A stretch of DNA of 64,000 nt from the NCBI GenBank assembly GCA_964464895.1, contig CAYXGY010000008.1, forward strand, positions 1 through 64,000. The letters are read 5' to 3'. How positions within the stretch are numbered: position 1 is the first letter of the stretch; each line of letters starts with the position of its first letter. A program made the position numbers and the translations under genes. The notes beneath the pieces were generated by a model. The model made no database searches, was not told the origin of the DNA, and saw only the letters and a list, made by a program, of their open reading frames with translations. The DNA is from Helicobacter_D sp964464895. GTDB taxonomy: Bacteria; Campylobacterota; Campylobacteria; Campylobacterales; Helicobacteraceae. Below, piece after piece: positions 36,065-44,738 of the stretch.

Positions 36065-36571
36065 TTAAAAACCTCGTTTATGTCCTACGCCTGCGTGGCA
36101 AGAAACACAACTAAGAGACTCGTTTCCGTGTGGATTAGTCGTAGGATTTACGACATTACTCACCATTTCGCTATGACAACGCACGCAATTATCTTGAATC
36201 ATACCTTTAGATTTTTGTGTCGCACTTAAGTTTGTTGGCAACACATCTAACTTAAAGGTAAAAGCATACGCATGCCCTACTCCACTCTCCGCTTTTGCAA
36301 TCCACTTTTCTACAAATTCGTGCGGTAAATGGCAATCATTACAAGTTGCACGTGGTTTTCCAGCGATTTTTTTTGAATGCGAACCCTTAAGCCAATCATT
36401 ATAAACATCATTCATAATATGGCAATTATTACAGGCTTCACTCTCGTTGCTAAAATAAGACATACCCTTTGCATTATAAAAAGTATATAGCCCCATAATA
36501 CAAACAACTACGCATAGAATCCCGAGCAACAAAGCGACAAATGGGAGCGGTTTAGATTCTTTACTTTCCAA
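36065..36571 (-). CDS. nrfH: Cytochrome c nitrite reductase, quinol-oxidising subunit
   Basis: NrfH is a membrane-anchored tetrahaem cytochrome of the NapC/NirT family that passes electrons from menaquinol to NrfA. The 168-residue protein has one N-terminal membrane helix (about 10-30) and four CxxCH motifs: CNNCH, CNDCH, CVRCH and CVSCH. It is the first gene of nrfHA. A probable FNR-type site and -10 box lie about 70-105 bases upstream. Confidence 0.94.
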   Translation of the reverse strand: MESKESKPLPFVALLLGILCVVVCIMGLYTFYNAKGMSYFSNESEACNNCHIMNDVYNDWLKGSHSKKIAGKPRATCNDCHLPHEFVEKWIAKAESGVGHAYAFTFKLDVLPTNLSATQKSKGMIQDNCVRCHSEMVSNVVNPTTNPHGNESLSCVSCHAGVGHKRGF

Positions 36572-36635
36572 CCTACGCTCCTTTTAGTATTTTTTGAATC
36601 CAAAATCCTAAAGAGATTCCAAATTCAAGGGAGTC

Positions 36636-36641
36636 ATTTTA
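36636..36641 (-). promoter_or_regulatory. -10 box of nrfHA promoter
   Basis: On the minus strand this reads TAAAAT and predicts a transcript start near 36629, about 58 bases before the nrfH start codon. Confidence 0.45.
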
Positions 36642-36663
36642 GCTTTATTTTTTAAAAACTTTC

Positions 36664-36677
36664 TTGACTTAAATCAA
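36664..36677 (-). promoter_or_regulatory. FNR/CRP-family operator upstream of nrfHA
   Basis: On the minus strand this reads TTGATTTAAGTCAA, nine of ten matches to the FNR half-site pattern TTGAT-N4-ATCAA. Its centre is about 41 bases before the predicted transcript start, the standard class II activation position. A CRP/FNR-type regulator that senses oxygen or nitrosative stress is inferred. Confidence 0.55.
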
Positions 36678-36790
36678 AAAGTAAATGAAAGGTAAATAAT
36701 AAAGAAATTCTTCTTGTGGGCAAATCTTTAAACTTGCGCAACAATTCATAATTTTATCTTAATTATGGAGGATTTTGATTAGTAAAATAA

Positions 36791-36825
36791 TGGATTGCCA
36801 CGCCGACAAATCAGCTTGCAATGAT
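36791..36825. repeat. Dispersed intergenic repeat, copy 4 (inverted)
   Basis: The reverse complement reads ATCATTGCAAGC, then TGATTTGTCGG, then CGTGGCAATCCA, matching the family over 35 bases. Confidence 0.6.
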
Positions 36826-36939
36826 ACAAGCCCAAAATTTGCTACTTTGTCATTGCGAGATTCCACAAATAGAATCGTAGCAATCTCAATGAGGCATAAA
36901 AATATGCAACCCCCCTAAGCACAAAGGCTTAAGAGTGGT

Positions 36940-38286
36940 TTATACAAAAGCAACCGCAACGAATCCTAAGATAACGCTAAAGGCAATCGCTAATACGCCC
37001 GGAATCAAGAAAGCGTGGTTGAAGATATACTTACCAATTCTTGTTGAGCCTGTGTAGTCCATTTGCACTGCACCTAGTAGTGTAGGATAAGTTGGCAACA
37101 CAAATAATGCAGAAACTGCAGCAAAAGAAGCAACAATCATATAAGAATCTCCCGGATTCGCTACGCTAATACCGAGTGCTGCAATAACCACAGGTGTAAT
37201 GGCTTTTGCTGTTGCTGCTTGGGAATAAAGCAAAGTAGCAGCGAAGAAATAAGCCACCGCAAGCAAAGCTGGAATTTGTTTAACCAAATCACTTGAAAGC
37301 TCACCGATTTGTGTTTTGTAACCATCTACGAAAGTATTTCCAAGCCAAGCCACACCTAACACACACACACACGCAACCATACCACTTTTGAAGACGCTAG
37401 ATTCTGTGATTTTACCCACTTCAATCTTACAAAGAATCGTAATAAAAGTAGCTACTCCAAGCATAAAGCTCATAATCGCTGCATCTCTTGGCACGATAAC
37501 ATTTTCAATCAAGACGGGTTTGCCACCGATTCTTGAAATCGCAGTCGCATAGAGAACAACCAACAAAACGCCGATAAGGAAAATCCCAACAGAGAGTTTT
37601 GCGCCTTCTTTAAGTTGTATATTTTGCGCACCTACAGAAGGTTTAATCAAGCCTTTTGCTAGTCTATCTTGATATACAGGGTCTTTGCTCAAATCAAGAT
37701 TGGAGAACATTGTAACCACCAATGCAGTCAGCATACAACCTACAAATGTAGTCGGAATCCAAATTCCAAGCAAGAGTGGATAGCTCCAACCAAGTGGCTC
37801 TAATGCCCCTGTCATATACACAACCGCAGCACTTACAGGGCTTGCAGTAATTGCGATTTGGCTTGCAACCACAGCAATAGAAAGCGGTGCAGAGGGCTTA
37901 ATGTTTTGCTCTTTTGCAACCTCAACGATAACAGGAATCATAGAAAACGCAGTGTGTCCGGTCCCTGCTAAAATCGTCAAGAAATAAGTAACAGTAGGAG
38001 CAAGATAGTTGATATATTTTGGATTAGAACGCAAGATTCTTTCTGCGATTTGAACCAAATAATCCAAGCCTCCTGCAAGTTGCATTGCAGAAATTGCTGC
38101 AATAACAGACATAATAATCAAAATAACATCCCACGGAATCGCACCCGGCTTCATACCAAGACAAAGCCCTAAAATCACAACGCCTAAACCTCCAGCGTAA
38201 CCAATTCCGATTCCTCCAAGTCTAATCCCTACAAAAATCGCACCAAGTAGCACAATCACTTGTAAGATAAGCATTAACATTTCCAT
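36940..38286 (-). CDS. dcuA: Anaerobic C4-dicarboxylate transporter
   Basis: A 448-residue inner-membrane antiporter of the DcuA/DcuB family with about ten to twelve transmembrane segments. It exchanges aspartate or fumarate for succinate, feeding fumarate respiration. It lies 9 bases after aspA, forming the conserved aspA-dcuA operon. The coding sequence contains a (CA)7 run at 37359-37372 that encodes VCVCV within a membrane helix, a possible but short slippage site. Confidence 0.93.
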   Translation of the reverse strand: MEMLMLILQVIVLLGAIFVGIRLGGIGIGYAGGLGVVILGLCLGMKPGAIPWDVILIIMSVIAAISAMQLAGGLDYLVQIAERILRSNPKYINYLAPTVTYFLTILAGTGHTAFSMIPVIVEVAKEQNIKPSAPLSIAVVASQIAITASPVSAAVVYMTGALEPLGWSYPLLLGIWIPTTFVGCMLTALVVTMFSNLDLSKDPVYQDRLAKGLIKPSVGAQNIQLKEGAKLSVGIFLIGVLLVVLYATAISRIGGKPVLIENVIVPRDAAIMSFMLGVATFITILCKIEVGKITESSVFKSGMVACVCVLGVAWLGNTFVDGYKTQIGELSSDLVKQIPALLAVAYFFAATLLYSQAATAKAITPVVIAALGISVANPGDSYMIVASFAAVSALFVLPTYPTLLGAVQMDYTGSTRIGKYIFNHAFLIPGVLAIAFSVILGFVAVAFV

Positions 38287-38295
38287 AGAATTTCC

Positions 38296-39702
38296 TTATT
38301 TTTTTGATTTCATTTGTGGATTGAGCATATTTTGTGGGTCTAGGATTTTGTCAATCTCTTCTTTTGGTAAATATCCTCTCTCCAAGCAAATATCTGCTAC
38401 TGATTTGCCTGTTTGCAATGCTTCTTTTGCCATACTAGCAGATTTTTCGTAACCCAACACAGGATTAAATGCAGTTACAATTCCGATAGAATTAAGCACG
38501 GATTGTTTGCAAGCCTCTGGATTGGCTGTTAAGCCTTTGATTGCTTTTTGTGCTAAAGTTCTCATTGCGTTTTCCAAAACAATGACGGAATTAAAGAGCG
38601 CGTAAGCAATTCCGGGTTCAAATGCGTTTAATTCAAACTCGCCTCTTTCACTGCAAAGCATAATCGTTACATCATTTCCGATGACTTCATAGCAAGCTTC
38701 ACCCACTACTTCACAAATTACAGGATTCACTTTACCGGGCATAATAGAACTTCCGGGCTGCATTTTGGGTAGATTCACTTCTCCAAGTCCGCATCTAGGA
38801 CCACTATTCATCAATCTGATGTCGTTTGCGATTTTAGAAAGTCTCACTGCGGCAGTTTTTAGCGCGCCACTAACATGCACAAAATCCGCTGTGTCTTGTG
38901 TCGCAGCGATAAAATCTTCTGCAGGCTTAAACTCTACACCTGTAATTTCTTTTAGTTTCTTCTCTACGACAAATTTATAATCTGGGTGGCAGTTGATTCC
39001 TGTTCCGATTGCGGTTGCACCCATATTAAGAATCGCCATAGATTCTCTTGCTGCTTTGATTTTCGCAATATCACTTTTAAGATAACTTGCAAACGCATTA
39101 AAGGTATTACCAAGTGTTGTTGGCACAGCATCTTCTAACTCTGTGCGCCCCATTTTAATAATGTCTTTCCATTCTTTCGCTTTTTTCTCAAGTTCAGCTT
39201 TGAGCTCCTCCATTGCCTCAAGCAAGTGTCCTAGCTTCTCGTGTGTTGCAACTTTGATAGAGCTTGGATAGGTATCATTTGTGGATTGTCCTAAATTCGT
39301 ATGGTCATTAGGGTGTAAATATTGGTATTCCCCCTTTTTATGTCCCAAACTTTCTAATGCAATATTTGTAATGACCTCATTTACATTCATATTCGTAGAT
39401 GTTCCTGCACCCCCTTGCATCATATCTACGACAAATTGGTCAATGAATTCACCTGCAATCAATCTATCTGCGGCTTTTGCAATCGCATCTGCTTTTTCCG
39501 CATCAAGCACTCCCACTTCTTTATTCGCTAATGCCGCTGCTTTTTTGATTTGTGCAAAGGCTTTAACAAAAAAGGGATAATTTTTGAGAGTTCTTCCTGT
39601 CATTTTGAAGTTTTCCAAAGCTCTAAAAGTTTGGACTCCATAATAGACGGAATCGTCAATTTCTAGTTCGCCGATGAAGTCATGTTCTTTTCTAGTTCCC
39701 AT
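38296..39702 (-). CDS. aspA: Aspartate ammonia-lyase
   Basis: AspA deaminates aspartate to fumarate, which serves as electron acceptor and carbon source. The 468-residue protein belongs to the fumarase/aspartase superfamily. The signature loop GSSIMPGKVNP is near 320-330, and the TSTNMNVNEV and HPNDHTNLGQSTNDT segments bind substrate. GAAGGG lies before the ATG. It is the first gene of aspA-dcuA; the AT-rich 130-bp upstream gap probably holds the promoter. Confidence 0.95.
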   Translation of the reverse strand: MGTRKEHDFIGELEIDDSVYYGVQTFRALENFKMTGRTLKNYPFFVKAFAQIKKAAALANKEVGVLDAEKADAIAKAADRLIAGEFIDQFVVDMMQGGAGTSTNMNVNEVITNIALESLGHKKGEYQYLHPNDHTNLGQSTNDTYPSSIKVATHEKLGHLLEAMEELKAELEKKAKEWKDIIKMGRTELEDAVPTTLGNTFNAFASYLKSDIAKIKAARESMAILNMGATAIGTGINCHPDYKFVVEKKLKEITGVEFKPAEDFIAATQDTADFVHVSGALKTAAVRLSKIANDIRLMNSGPRCGLGEVNLPKMQPGSSIMPGKVNPVICEVVGEACYEVIGNDVTIMLCSERGEFELNAFEPGIAYALFNSVIVLENAMRTLAQKAIKGLTANPEACKQSVLNSIGIVTAFNPVLGYEKSASMAKEALQTGKSVADICLERGYLPKEEIDKILDPQNMLNPQMKSKK

Positions 39703-39831
39703 GATAACCCTTCTGTTTTAAAATTTTAAAGATTAACCTTGAATAATCTTTAATGAAATAGATATTACACTTGATACATTTATATTTTAATAAAATCCAA
39801 TATGTAAAATAAAAATTTTATAATTTTTTAA

Positions 39832-41196
39832 TTATTTCTTTAAAATTCCCCGTTGGTATTCATAAAGAATAATCCCAAATGCAACGAAAGTTGCACATAA
39901 AGTTCCCATTGGATAGGATAGAATCACGCCATTGAATCCATACATTTTAGGAAAAATCATCACAAAGCAAAGTGCGAAAAGCAGAGTATAAGAAAAGGCG
40001 ATGATAAAAGAACTCAATGTGCGCTGAATTGACTGAAAGAATATCGCACTGACGATATTAACCCCTAAGAGAATATAACCCAAAAAATAAAACTTCATTG
40101 CATTTTGCGTATCATTTAATAAACTTGCATCTCGCATTGCAATATCATCAGGCAAAAACCAAGCCACAAGAAAAGGAGAAAAAACAAAAGACAAGCAATA
40201 GAGTGTGATTCCACCTCCAAAGCTAAAAACTAAACCAAAGTTAAATACTCCTCACACGCGCTCCATTAAGCCCGCACCATAGTTAAAGCTCGCAATGGGT
40301 TGCACACCTTGTGCCATAGAAAGCAGAATCGTAAAAGGAATAATCCCAACATACATTAACACACTATAAATCGCTAATCCTCTATCTCCCGAGATTTCTA
40401 CAATCGTATGATTGAAAACCAACATCATAATGCTTACGCTAATCTCCGAGCTACTCTGTGGGATTCCATTTTTGGTTGCACTCAAAAGCGCGTAAATATC
40501 AAAAGCTTTGATTAAATACAAATCGCCCCTCTTGCGCAAGAAATGCCAAAGCAAAATGCACATTCCAATTCCGTGTCCAAGAAGTGTGGCTAACGCACTG
40601 CTTGCGATTCCAAGCTCTAAGACAAATAAGAAAAAGTAATTCAGCAAGATATTTGCTAACGAGCCAATCACCATTGCCGTCATTGCAAGCACAGGCTGCT
40701 TATCATTAATCGCAAAAATATCAAGCATAGGGTGCAACACAATGATAAATGCCCCAAGATAAATCACTTCGGTGTAATGCTGCACGAGTGGCAAAAGTGT
40801 CTCACTACTCCCAAGCAAGAGGGCAATAGAATCACTAGTAAAATAAAGTGCGATTCCTCCAATGAGACTGGTGCTTAGCGCAAAATAAAACACACTACTA
40901 AACACAATCCGCGCACGAAAGGCTTTGCCACGCCCCAAGAAATAAGAAGCCATTGCCGCAGCCCCTACGCTAAAGAGTAGCTCAAAAGCAATCAGAATCG
41001 GAAAAATAGGCCACGCAATTCCAATGGCTGCAAGTGCGTTTTCACCAAGCTTCTTGCCTACAAAGATTCCGTCAATCGTAGAATAAGTAGAAAGCGTAAG
41101 CATTGCAACAAGTGAGGGCAAAAAATAAGTGAAAAATAGCTTTGGAATCGCAGTGGTTTTGAGATTCGCCTTTTGTTTTTGCAAAGATTGCTCCAT
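39832..41196 (-). pseudogene. MATE family efflux transporter interrupted by in-frame TGA
   Basis: A multidrug/toxin extrusion (MATE, NorM/MepA-like) transporter of 454 codons. An in-frame TGA at 40252-40254 splits it after residue 314. The frame stays open on both sides: SFNYGAGLMERV before the stop and GVFNFGLVFSF after it, both typical of a MATE protein. A single CGA to TGA change would explain it. Twelve membrane segments would be expected; the N-terminal piece keeps about eight. No homopolymer is at the stop, so this is a nonsense mutation rather than phase variation. The downstream piece at 39832-40194 could only be made by reinitiation. Confidence 0.82.
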
Positions 41197-41268
41197 TGTG
41201 TTATTTTGCGTTTAAGCTTTGGATTCTATCACAACTTTGCTTTAGCAAACCTTTTGCAACAGAATCCC

Positions 41269-41982
41269 TTAAAGCGTCTTAGCAAACTCTAATGCGACTT
41301 TCTTGCTCACCTCTGGAGAAAGCAAAATCCTTGCTTCAGCCCCCAAAAGTTCCAAGGCACATTTTCGCGTGGTTTCTCCGATACACAGGGCAATAAAACT
41401 AGAATCCCAAGTGAAATTAAGCAGAAATGCCTTAATGTGCGAGGGTGCGCTAAAAAACACTACGCAATCTCGCGCCAAAGGCTTTTTTTGAGATTCCTTA
41501 AGCTTTAGTGGCAAAGTCTCATAAAGCACTGCCTGCATTAGAGGAATCGCAAAATCTTGCAGAATCTGTGGGAGCGTGGAGGCAATCTTACGCGCCCGCA
41601 CAAACAAGGGTTTCTTGCCCTGCAAATGAGGAACTAGCTCTCTGGCAAAATCCTCACCATACGCACGACTTGCGCTAAAGGTGGCTTGCAAATCAAGACT
41701 CTTTAATGCCTCATTGCACCCTGTCCCCAAAGTGAAGTTTGGCAGATTCTGCCACCTCTGCATTGCCTCTGTGGCATTGGGCAAAGATTCTAAATTTTCC
41801 CTTAAAGCAAGAATTGCATTTGCGGAAGTAAAAATCAAAGAATCGCAAGAGCAAAACTGCTCCCAAATCTCATTTGAAAAAATTGTTCGAATCTCCAAAA
41901 GTGGCAAAATTTCTATAAAATCTTGCGATTCTAAGGCGTTCGAGAGATTGCTTGTTTTTGTGATATAATAAATCGTTCTCAT
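41269..41982 (-). CDS. hemD: Uroporphyrinogen-III synthase
   Basis: HemD closes and inverts ring D of hydroxymethylbilane in haem synthesis. The 237-residue protein has the weakly conserved two-lobed HemD architecture: DSLIFTSANAIL in the first lobe and DCVVFFSAPSHIKAFLLNF with CIGETTRKC in the second. The sequence of this family is poorly conserved, so the call rests on these motifs and length. It diverges from the rhodanese gene. Confidence 0.85.
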   Translation of the reverse strand: MRTIYYITKTSNLSNALESQDFIEILPLLEIRTIFSNEIWEQFCSCDSLIFTSANAILALRENLESLPNATEAMQRWQNLPNFTLGTGCNEALKSLDLQATFSASRAYGEDFARELVPHLQGKKPLFVRARKIASTLPQILQDFAIPLMQAVLYETLPLKLKESQKKPLARDCVVFFSAPSHIKAFLLNFTWDSSFIALCIGETTRKCALELLGAEARILLSPEVSKKVALEFAKTL

Positions 41983-42025
41983 TGGCTTATTTTAACGAAA
42001 TTTGATAAAAACTCAAAGGCAAACA

Positions 42026-42355
42026 ATGTATATCAAAAACCAAAGTTTAGCGACACCGATTGATTTAGAAAATCTCAATTTGAGCGAATTTATTGTGATT
42101 GATTTGCGTGGGAGGGGATATTTTCTCATTAGCCATATCAAAGACGCGATTAATGTAGAATCCTTGCAACGCATTGCCTTTATCGCACAAGAAAATGCGG
42201 AGAAGAAAATCCTGCTTTACTGCCATAGTGGCGCAACTGCGGCGGACTTTGGCACACAGCTTGCAGAAATGGGATTCCATAATATTTATTATGTAGATGA
42301 GAATTACTTCAACCTTGCGAAGTATGGAATCGCACTGGAGGGAGAGGGGGTATAG
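42026..42355 (+). CDS. Single-domain rhodanese-like protein
   Basis: A 109-residue cytoplasmic rhodanese-homology domain. The active-site loop CHSGATAADF begins with the sulfur-carrying Cys after LLY, and the conserved DLRGRGYFLISHI segment is near the N-terminus. It probably handles persulfide sulfur transfer. The ATG at 42026 follows AAAGG; a TTG 24 bases upstream is less likely. It is divergent from hemD with a 43-bp shared promoter region. Confidence 0.82.
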   Translation: MYIKNQSLATPIDLENLNLSEFIVIDLRGRGYFLISHIKDAINVESLQRIAFIAQENAEKKILLYCHSGATAADFGTQLAEMGFHNIYYVDENYFNLAKYGIALEGEGV

Positions 42356-42505
42356 ATTGCTACTACGCAAGAACAAGTGGCAATCTATAATCTCACATAA
42401 AGAAACCTTTACAGTAGAATCATAAAACATAAAATTCAAAGATGAGATTTCGGTTATGGATTACTACTCTTCGCCCCCAATAACGACAAAGTAATGCAAT
42501 AGATT

Positions 42506-43363
42506 CTAAAATAAAAGTGATTTTTTAGATGCATCTTCATATTGTTTATAAATTTCTTTAAATATTTTTTGATTCTGTAAATAATATTCTACTCTATTAT
42601 TTTCCAAGGCATAATGATATAAAGCACAACTTCTTGCTTGACAATTAATAGATTTTTTATGGTTAAATTCTACATCAGTGAATATATTAAAGTTTAAAAG
42701 TTTTTGTATTTCTTGCACATCAAAATTTTCTTGTAATGCCTTAAAGTAAATATAATCATAAAACAATGTTTTAATTTCTTGACCATTTATTTCTATATTT
42801 AAATCAAAATGATTATTTTGATAGACAAATTCATAAAGATTTACTTTATCTTTATATTTTTTTAAAAAAGCAGATATAAATTGCTTACAATCCTTTGGAG
42901 AAAATCCTACATTATAGAAATCAAAATAAATTATATCGTTTCTTTTGCACTCAACACTACTTTCATTACAATGATAAACACTGCCACCCATTACAAAATC
43001 CTCAATATCAAATTCAACCCCATTTAATATCTTAATTTGTCCCATTAAATCATCAAAATCAAGAAAGAAATCTTGTGTACATTTAAATCTTTTAGAAGAT
43101 TGGAATACAACTTCCAAAGCATAATTATCGAGTTTTAAATTGAATGCACTAAGCTTTTTTCCAAATTCATTAACACTCTTAGTAGAAACCTCAAGTATAA
43201 GATAGTCAGGATAGTCTTTAATTTCTCCAATTCGTTTATGCATATTTGCAACATTTTTCTTTTTTTGACTTTCAGAAAAACCAGAATTGAAATCAAATGT
43301 AATATAATTACTGAAAACACCTTTTTGTGTCGCAATAAAATACATTCTTTCTGCTTGTTTCAC
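42506..43363 (-). CDS. Probable NADAR-type antitoxin partner of the DarT-like toxin
   Basis: A 285-residue protein I match to the family found beside DarT1-type ADP-ribosyltransferases, whose central part is a NADAR (YbiA-like) ADP-ribosyl-guanine hydrolase fold. Visible family segments are SESQKKKNVANMH near 30-42, LEVSTKS near 57-63, LSAFNLKL at 71-78, ALEVVFQSSKRF at 82-93 (compare SEHYYQAQKF of YbiA), FYDYIYFKAL at 201-210 and FTDVEFNHKKSINCQARS at 228-245. The GTG start has an excellent AAAGGAG site 6 bases upstream. It lies 14 bases downstream of the toxin gene, so one transcript is expected. Composition is notably AT-rich. Confidence 0.72.
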   Translation of the reverse strand: MKQAERMYFIATQKGVFSNYITFDFNSGFSESQKKKNVANMHKRIGEIKDYPDYLILEVSTKSVNEFGKKLSAFNLKLDNYALEVVFQSSKRFKCTQDFFLDFDDLMGQIKILNGVEFDIEDFVMGGSVYHCNESSVECKRNDIIYFDFYNVGFSPKDCKQFISAFLKKYKDKVNLYEFVYQNNHFDLNIEINGQEIKTLFYDYIYFKALQENFDVQEIQKLLNFNIFTDVEFNHKKSINCQARSCALYHYALENNRVEYYLQNQKIFKEIYKQYEDASKKSLLF

Positions 43364-43377
43364 AATAAACTCCTTTA

Positions 43378-44277
43378 TTAAATTGTGTAAGGATAATATC
43401 TCACAAAATATTGAGGTGATACTTTAGATGACCATAAAATTTCAGCCTGAATATCCGTTGTTTCATTAATTTTATGTTGAAATCTATTAAAATGTCTATC
43501 ACTATAAGAAGTATGATACCTAACAGATTCTTCAAACATAGCTTCAAAATCCTGAATACTACTTCTTTTTTTACACCCTGAAGTTGCTGCATTAGTTTGA
43601 CAATATACTCTTTTATTATTCTCTTTCCACAGCATTGAGGCATCAATTTCAATCAAAAAAGGATTTTTAATCTTTTGCTGTTTAATGAAAGATTTTAGTA
43701 AAAAAATATTCGGTTTTGTAACAGACAATGAAATATAATTTAACTGCCCATCAAGCCTTTTATTATCATTATAGCAATAATTGAACCCAGAATTATTTAA
43801 TGCTTCTACCGATAATAAACCATTTATTAAAATATTATTTAAATTTTTCTTATCAGTAAAATGAATCAATGTTGTAATATTCCTTTTTTCTAAAAATATT
43901 TTGATTTTTTCTTGTTCTGAATTTAATTCTATGTATTTATTTACATTGTCTAAATCATTAATTTTAGACTCTTTTTTATTTTTAGATAATGAATCTTCAA
44001 TTTCATCTAAAGCAGCTTCTAAATCATCATTAAATTTTTCAAAAGCATTATTCATATCTTTGAAAACTTTAAAAGCATTCTTGACAATACTCTTTTGAGG
44101 TTCTTCATTCTTAATTTTTTTACTCTTAGGCAGTGAAGCTTCAATTTCTAGTAATTCATCTGAAAGGACATCATTTAATTTTTCAGTTTCAGAAGTGTTT
44201 TTAGTATATTCCTTACGGTTGATGATACCGACTAAAATAATACAAAACACAAAAAACAAAATAACTTCTAAACACAA
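43378..44277 (-). CDS. Membrane-anchored DarT-like DNA ADP-ribosyltransferase (toxin)
   Basis: A 299-residue protein. Residues 2-20 form a hydrophobic segment, residues 25-130 a charged, probably coiled-coil linker, and residues 132-299 a DarT (DUF4433) domain. Family features are IHFTDKKNLNNILINGLL at 138-155, KRLDGQLNYISLSVTKPN at 173-190, PFLIEIDASMLW at 206-217, CQTNAA at 226-231 and QAEILW at 277-282, in which Glu-279 matches the catalytic Glu. DarT enzymes transfer ADP-ribose from NAD to DNA bases. The N-terminal membrane anchor is unusual. The start is a TTG with a close AGGGG, suggesting weak translation relative to the downstream antitoxin. Could the start lie further downstream? Possibly, but the domain is complete either way. 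Confidence 0.75.
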   Translation of the reverse strand: MCLEVILFFVFCIILVGIINRKEYTKNTSETEKLNDVLSDELLEIEASLPKSKKIKNEEPQKSIVKNAFKVFKDMNNAFEKFNDDLEAALDEIEDSLSKNKKESKINDLDNVNKYIELNSEQEKIKIFLEKRNITTLIHFTDKKNLNNILINGLLSVEALNNSGFNYCYNDNKRLDGQLNYISLSVTKPNIFLLKSFIKQQKIKNPFLIEIDASMLWKENNKRVYCQTNAATSGCKKRSSIQDFEAMFEESVRYHTSYSDRHFNRFQHKINETTDIQAEILWSSKVSPQYFVRYYPYTI

Positions 44278-44403
44278 AAACCCCTACAACTTATAATTAA
44301 TTCTAAAAATAAATCAAAATTTTTTATTGTTACTATCCTACTAATTTTATTCTTTAAAGAATCTAAACTTATAAAAATATAAAGTGTTATAAGGCTAGGT
44401 TTT

Positions 44404-44640
44404 ATGCAACAAAGTATAGAAGAAAAACACCGACAGATAGGCAAAAATGTAGCAAAAATTCGTAAAGAAAAAGGCATATCCCAGCTTGAACTTTCTTTGC
44501 GACTTGGACACAAAAGTGTAAGCATTGTCGCAAGTGCGGAGAGATTTTATAGAGGGGCGCATTTCAATATTGAACATCTCTTGATGATTGCAGAAATCCT
44601 CAATGTAGATATTTGTGAGTTTTTTAAACCCTCTTTGTAG
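44404..44640 (+). CDS. Small XRE-type helix-turn-helix regulator
   Basis: A 78-residue protein that is almost entirely one Cro/CI-type HTH domain. It starts IGKNVAKIRKEKGISQLELS, with the recognition helix around GHKSVSIVASAE, and ends with the NVDICEFFKP motif common in such regulators. It is divergent from the DarT-like gene, with a 126-bp shared AT-rich region, so it may control that operon; this is inference from position. AAGG and CTAGG precede the ATG. Confidence 0.78.
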   Translation: MQQSIEEKHRQIGKNVAKIRKEKGISQLELSLRLGHKSVSIVASAERFYRGAHFNIEHLLMIAEILNVDICEFFKPSL

Positions 44641-44738
44641 AATCAAAAGTGAGACTTATTTAGTTTGCTACACTTTCCACTTCGCAAGGACTTGAGAAAG
44701 TTATTGACGCGGTAGAATCCATAGGTTAATTTATCAAG

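Larger units (their letters stand above)
36572..36939. other. Intergenic region between dcuA end and nrfH start
   Basis: This 368-bp stretch holds the nrfHA regulatory region at its left (FNR-type box, -10 box), repeat copy 4 at 36791-36825, a second degenerate repeat at about 36849-36894, and small inverted repeats (GCATA/TATGC; CTAAGC/GCTTAAG) at about 36895-36935 that may end the dcuA transcript. No ORF is credible here. Confidence 0.55.

Noticed and set aside
39832..40194. Separate 120-aa membrane protein gene
   Set aside because: It is the C-terminal part of the MATE transporter, in the same frame after a TGA, and has only a TTG start with no ribosome binding site.
40252..40254. TGA in the MATE gene as a selenocysteine codon
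   Set aside because: The neighbouring sequence fits an Arg codon (CGA) mutated to TGA, and MATE transporters do not use selenocysteine.
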